Below are positions 6,514 through 8,330 of a stretch of DNA of 8,330 nt, piece after piece. Below the pieces are notes generated by a model. That model was not told the DNA's origin and did not search any database. It saw only the letters and a program-made list of their open reading frames with translations. The stretch covers positions 1 through 8,330 of the forward strand of contig SLEW01000174.1 of NCBI GenBank assembly GCA_007124575.1. The letters are read 5' to 3'. This DNA comes from Bacteroidales bacterium. GTDB lineage: Bacteria; Bacteroidota; Bacteroidia; Bacteroidales; UBA7960. Within the stretch, counting starts at the first letter, position 1. Every line of letters starts with the position of its first letter. Both the position numbers and the translations under genes were made by a program.

Positions 6514-7493
6514 TAGTCGATCACTATGCTTCGGCGATAAAGGAGCGCAGGCAGTTTGTCAGGGACGCTCCTGCTCGCTCTTCTCAGGTGCTTAAAATCC
6601 CTGAGAAATGCATACCATGCTTTTGCCACAGCCATGAAGTTTTTGCCCTGACCGGAAAAAAGAAAGCGTGCAGCGGCCAGTTCATCCAGTGCAAGCCTGA
6701 AGAATATCAGGGGGTAAAATTTGCGCCCGGGCATATTTTTCGCAAGCATCCACAGGCTGTTTCTGAAGTTCAGATAAGTTTTCCGAGGGCTCGAGGAAGG
6801 CAGCGAGCCTCCGCCCAGGTGATAAATGACAGATTGCGGACAATATCTCACACGGAAACCCATGCTTTGCCAGCGCCAGCAAAGGTCTATCTCTTCCATG
6901 TGAGCAAAAAACCGGTCGTCAAAGCCCCCGGCCTTATGAAATGCATATGCCCTGACAAACAGGGCTGCTCCACTGGTCCAAAAAAGATCAACGGGATCAT
7001 CGTATTGTCCCTCATCTTTTTCTACTGTGTTAAACATGCGTCCACGGCAAAAGGGAAAGCCAAACTTATCAAGAAACCCGCCTGCAGCTCCAGCGTGTTC
7101 AAAATATGCCGGGTTATTCAGGGAACGGATCTTAGGCTGAACGGCCACCACGCCATGGTCCTCCTCCATTATATCTATGCAGGGTTGCAGCCAACCATCA
7201 CCAACCTCCATGTCAGAGTTAAGCAAAACATAATATTCCGCATCTACCTGCTCCAAAGCACGGTTATAGCCCCCTGCATATCCATAATTTTTGTCAAGCT
7301 GAATCAACCGGATCTGCGGATAATGCTCGCTAAGAAAAACCACTGAATCATCATTGGAGGCATTATCTGCCACAACCAATTGCACGGCTTCAGGAGTATG
7401 TGCAACAATGCCCGGCAAAAAACGCTTCAGCAAGTGCTTGCCGTTCCAGTTTAAGATCACTACCGCCGTTTGGGATTTATGCATGCTGTTCAT
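6450..7493 (-). CDS. Family 2 glycosyltransferase, rhamnosyltransferase-like
   Basis: GT2 enzymes transfer a sugar from a nucleotide-sugar donor, here probably to a lipid-linked or surface glycan at the inner face of the membrane. In this 347-residue protein the GT-A fold starts at VVILNWNG (11-18), followed by the nucleotide-binding VVADNASND (40-48), NYGYAGGYN (69-77) and the metal-binding LLNSDMEV (90-97). The acceptor-side TSGAALFVRA (173-182) and HMEEIDLCWRW (198-208) follow, the latter with the likely catalytic acidic residues. This pattern fits the WbbL/rhamnosyltransferase-like branch, but donor and acceptor cannot be deduced. There is no membrane helix. M1 (7493) and M4 (7484) are both possible starts. 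No promoter is seen upstream. The basic C-terminal tail (about 21 codons) is read from the antisense strand of aroQ. No other glycan genes are in view, so its pathway is unknown. Confidence 0.9.
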   Translation of the reverse strand: MNSMHKSQTAVVILNWNGKHLLKRFLPGIVAHTPEAVQLVVADNASNDDSVVFLSEHYPQIRLIQLDKNYGYAGGYNRALEQVDAEYYVLLNSDMEVGDGWLQPCIDIMEEDHGVVAVQPKIRSLNNPAYFEHAGAAGGFLDKFGFPFCRGRMFNTVEKDEGQYDDPVDLFWTSGAALFVRAYAFHKAGGFDDRFFAHMEEIDLCWRWQSMGFRVRYCPQSVIYHLGGGSLPSSSPRKTYLNFRNSLWMLAKNMPGRKFYPLIFFRLALDELAAARFLFSGQGKNFMAVAKAWYAFLRDFKHLRRASRSVPDKLPALLYRRSIVIDYYLLRKKRFSDLRFRASRARK

Positions 7494-7553
7494 GGGTTTA
7501 TAACTTCTTAACTGGTTGGTTATCTGGTGTTTATTCTTTCAACAGGACTGCTA

Positions 7554-7611
7554 TTGGCTATTGGCTTTTAGCTTTTGGCTTTCTTGCCAATAGCCAACAG
7601 CTAATAGCCAA
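7554..7611. repeat. Self-complementary heptanucleotide repeat
   Basis: The left arm holds four heptads, TTGGCTA, TTGGCTT, TTAGCTT and TTGGCTT (7554-7581). The right arm holds four of the complementary type, TTGCCAA, TAGCCAA, CAGCTAA and TAGCCAA (7584-7611). Together they form an imperfect 26-bp inverted repeat (22 of 26 positions complementary) around a 6-nt loop. It lies between the glycosyltransferase start and the tRNA gene. The spacer 7494-7778 otherwise holds a GGGACTTCGC stretch (7639-7648), a small hairpin (7682-7702) and the tRNA terminator, but no gene. Confidence 0.75.
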
Positions 7612-7726
7612 ACCTCAAATCCCGAATCGTAAACTCCCGGGACTTCGCTGGCGCTCAGCTTAATACTATAAACCGCCTTATTTGCTTCTGAAAGATAAGC
7701 AATTTATGATAACAGGGATGCCCGGA

Positions 7727-7759
7727 AATAAAAGATCCCGCCTGTAAACAGACGGGATC
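7727..7759 (-). terminator. Rho-independent terminator of the tRNA-Ser gene
   Basis: GATCCCG (7753-7759 on the minus strand) pairs with CGGGATC (7734-7740). After one mismatch CTG pairs with CAG around a 4-nt loop, and the T-rich TTTTATTT follows at 7726-7733. It lies about 20 nt downstream of the tRNA, in the right orientation for it. Confidence 0.85.
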
Positions 7760-7778
7760 AGATAGTTGGCGGGCTTTG

Positions 7779-7865
7779 CGGAGAGAGAGGGATTCGAACC
7801 CCCGGAGGCTGTTACACCTCAACGGTTTTCAAGACCGCCGCAATCGACCACTCTGCCATCTCTCC
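7779..7865 (-). tRNA. tRNA-Ser (anticodon UGA)
   Basis: The 87-nt minus-strand gene folds as a class II tRNA. The acceptor stem is GGAGAGA (7859-7865) with TCTCTCC (7780-7786), and the discriminator base is G. The D-arm carries the AGAGTGGTCGATTGC stretch. The anticodon loop CTTGAAA carries TGA, and a long variable arm follows (GAGG with CCTC around it). The T-loop is TTCGAAT on a GGGGG/CCCTC stem. The long variable arm and the UGA anticodon both indicate serine, decoding UCA and other UCN codons. The 3' CCA is not encoded and must be added after transcription. Confidence 0.97.
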
Positions 7866-7869
7866 GGTG

Positions 7870-7903
7870 CAAAAGTAATAAAAAATTCCAGGAGAAATAC
7901 AAA
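7870..7903 (-). promoter_or_regulatory. Promoter of tRNA-Ser
   Basis: TACTTTTG (7870-7877, minus strand) matches TAnnTTTG, with TTTG (7900-7903) 22 nt upstream. The -7 element ends only 4 nt before the mature tRNA 5' end, so the leader must be very short or absent. Confidence 0.65.
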
Positions 7904-7938
7904 AAATCCTGATCGCATGACAGCACACTTAAAATCCG

Positions 7939-7946
7939 TATTTTTG
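7939..7946 (+). promoter_or_regulatory. -7 element upstream of the partial acetyltransferase-like gene
   Basis: TATTTTTG fits TAnnTTTG about 65 nt before the ATG at 8011; no good -33 element is seen. The leader contains two adjacent 16-nt imperfect copies (7966-7981 and 7982-7997, 13 of 16 identical), each starting with TCATTTC and ending with TTTTG. Confidence 0.4.
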
Positions 7947-8010
7947 AGATGGATTTTACCTTTTATCATTTCGTCCTTTTGTCATTTCAGCATTTTGTTG
8001 TTTATAACCC

Positions 8011-8330
8011 ATGAAGTCAAACATCTATACCTGCTCCGCCTACTACCTGCTCAGAAAAGAGGTCAAAAAGCGATGGAAGACTTCATTCAAATATGATGCG
8101 GAGGCACAAAACCGTTTGGAGGATTTCATCAGCCAGGTGCCTGCAGACAAAGTGTTTGTGCATGTGGCCCTTTCGGCCAGTAAGCTATTCAGTCCGGTAC
8201 CGGATGGGTATGTCTGGTTAAAGGAGTTGCTTTGCAGTCGTTTTCAAGCAGTCGTAACAAATGCCTTCACCCCTTATGTTCATGAAACCAAAACCTTTGA
8301 TATAAAACAGGATAAGCCGGTATACGGGGC
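8011..8330 (+). CDS. Partial gene, possibly an AAC(3)-family N-acetyltransferase
   Basis: The reading frame is open from the ATG at 8011 to the window edge (106 full codons), and an in-frame TAA at 8005-8007 makes this ATG the first possible start. There is no signal peptide. A basic N-terminus (LLRKEVKKRWK, 13-23) leads to a predicted helix and then the strand VFVHVALS (48-55). That is followed by AVVTNAFTPYV (80-90) and DKPVYGA (101-107). The VH-x-x-LS strand, the later strand ending in F-T-P and the P-x-x-GA step resemble the N-terminal part of AAC(3)-like acetyl-CoA-dependent acetyltransferases. Many of those act on sugars rather than aminoglycosides. The catalytic part is outside the window, so the assignment is tentative and resistance should not be assumed. 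Confidence 0.4.
   Translation, partial: MKSNIYTCSAYYLLRKEVKKRWKTSFKYDAEAQNRLEDFISQVPADKVFVHVALSASKLFSPVPDGYVWLKELLCSRFQAVVTNAFTPYVHETKTFDIKQDKPVYG

Noticed and set aside
6588..7346. Long plus-strand open frame (252 codons) opposite the glycosyltransferase
   Set aside because: It is wholly antisense to a gene with clear GT2 motifs, and its translation is rich in Cys, Lys and His with no recognisable domain.
7776..8096. Plus-strand open frame across the tRNA
   Set aside because: Its start lies in the tRNA-Ser gene and its end overlaps the better-supported frame from 8011; the RERDSNPRR-like start is a typical tRNA artefact.
1..8330. Defence system, CRISPR array, insertion sequence or phage genes
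   Set aside because: No transposase, integrase, nuclease, toxin-antitoxin pair or spaced repeat array was seen; all recognisable genes are housekeeping, uptake, regulatory or glycan-related.

Overview
The window looks like a chromosomal stretch from a member of the Bacteroidota, possibly the Bacteroidales/Marinilabiliales side of the phylum, though the lower rank is a guess. Four things point there. Several genes carry the phylum's TAnnTTTG -7 promoter element. Start codons lack Shine-Dalgarno sequences. One gene is a TonB-dependent receptor with an N-terminal carboxypeptidase-regulatory-like domain. That receptor is controlled by a TPP riboswitch, a known Bacteroidota arrangement. The genes are mostly single transcription units facing in different directions; no multi-gene operon is visible.

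Layout from left to right. Positions 1-166 are non-coding, with an imperfect direct repeat and a hairpin. A plus-strand RluA/RluD-type pseudouridine synthase (167-1231) converges on a small secreted protein of unknown function (1259-1687, minus). An AT-rich spacer with a clear terminator separates this from a minus-strand NtrC-type response regulator (1915-3237). Next is a large minus-strand TonB-dependent receptor (3396-5828), preceded by a TPP riboswitch (about 5891-5985) that marks it as a thiamin-compound outer-membrane transporter. Divergent from it is aroQ (6067-6513, plus), a type II 3-dehydroquinate dehydratase, whose 3' end overlaps that of a minus-strand GT2 glycosyltransferase (6450-7493). 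A spacer with a self-complementary heptanucleotide repeat follows. Then comes a minus-strand tRNA-Ser(UGA) with its own promoter and terminator (7779-7865). Last is the start of a plus-strand gene running off the window, tentatively an AAC(3)-like acetyltransferase.

Most of the window is housekeeping (rRNA modification, shikimate pathway, tRNA, vitamin uptake). The most unusual items are three. The response regulator's AAA+ domain keeps Walker A and B but has lost GAFTGA, both arginine fingers, the sensor I Asn and the sensor II Arg, so it is unlikely to be a normal sigma-54 activator. The thiamin receptor is riboswitch-controlled and stands alone, without the usual inner-membrane partner beside it. 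The heptad repeat palindrome lies at 7554-7611. I saw no defence system, mobile element or CRISPR array.
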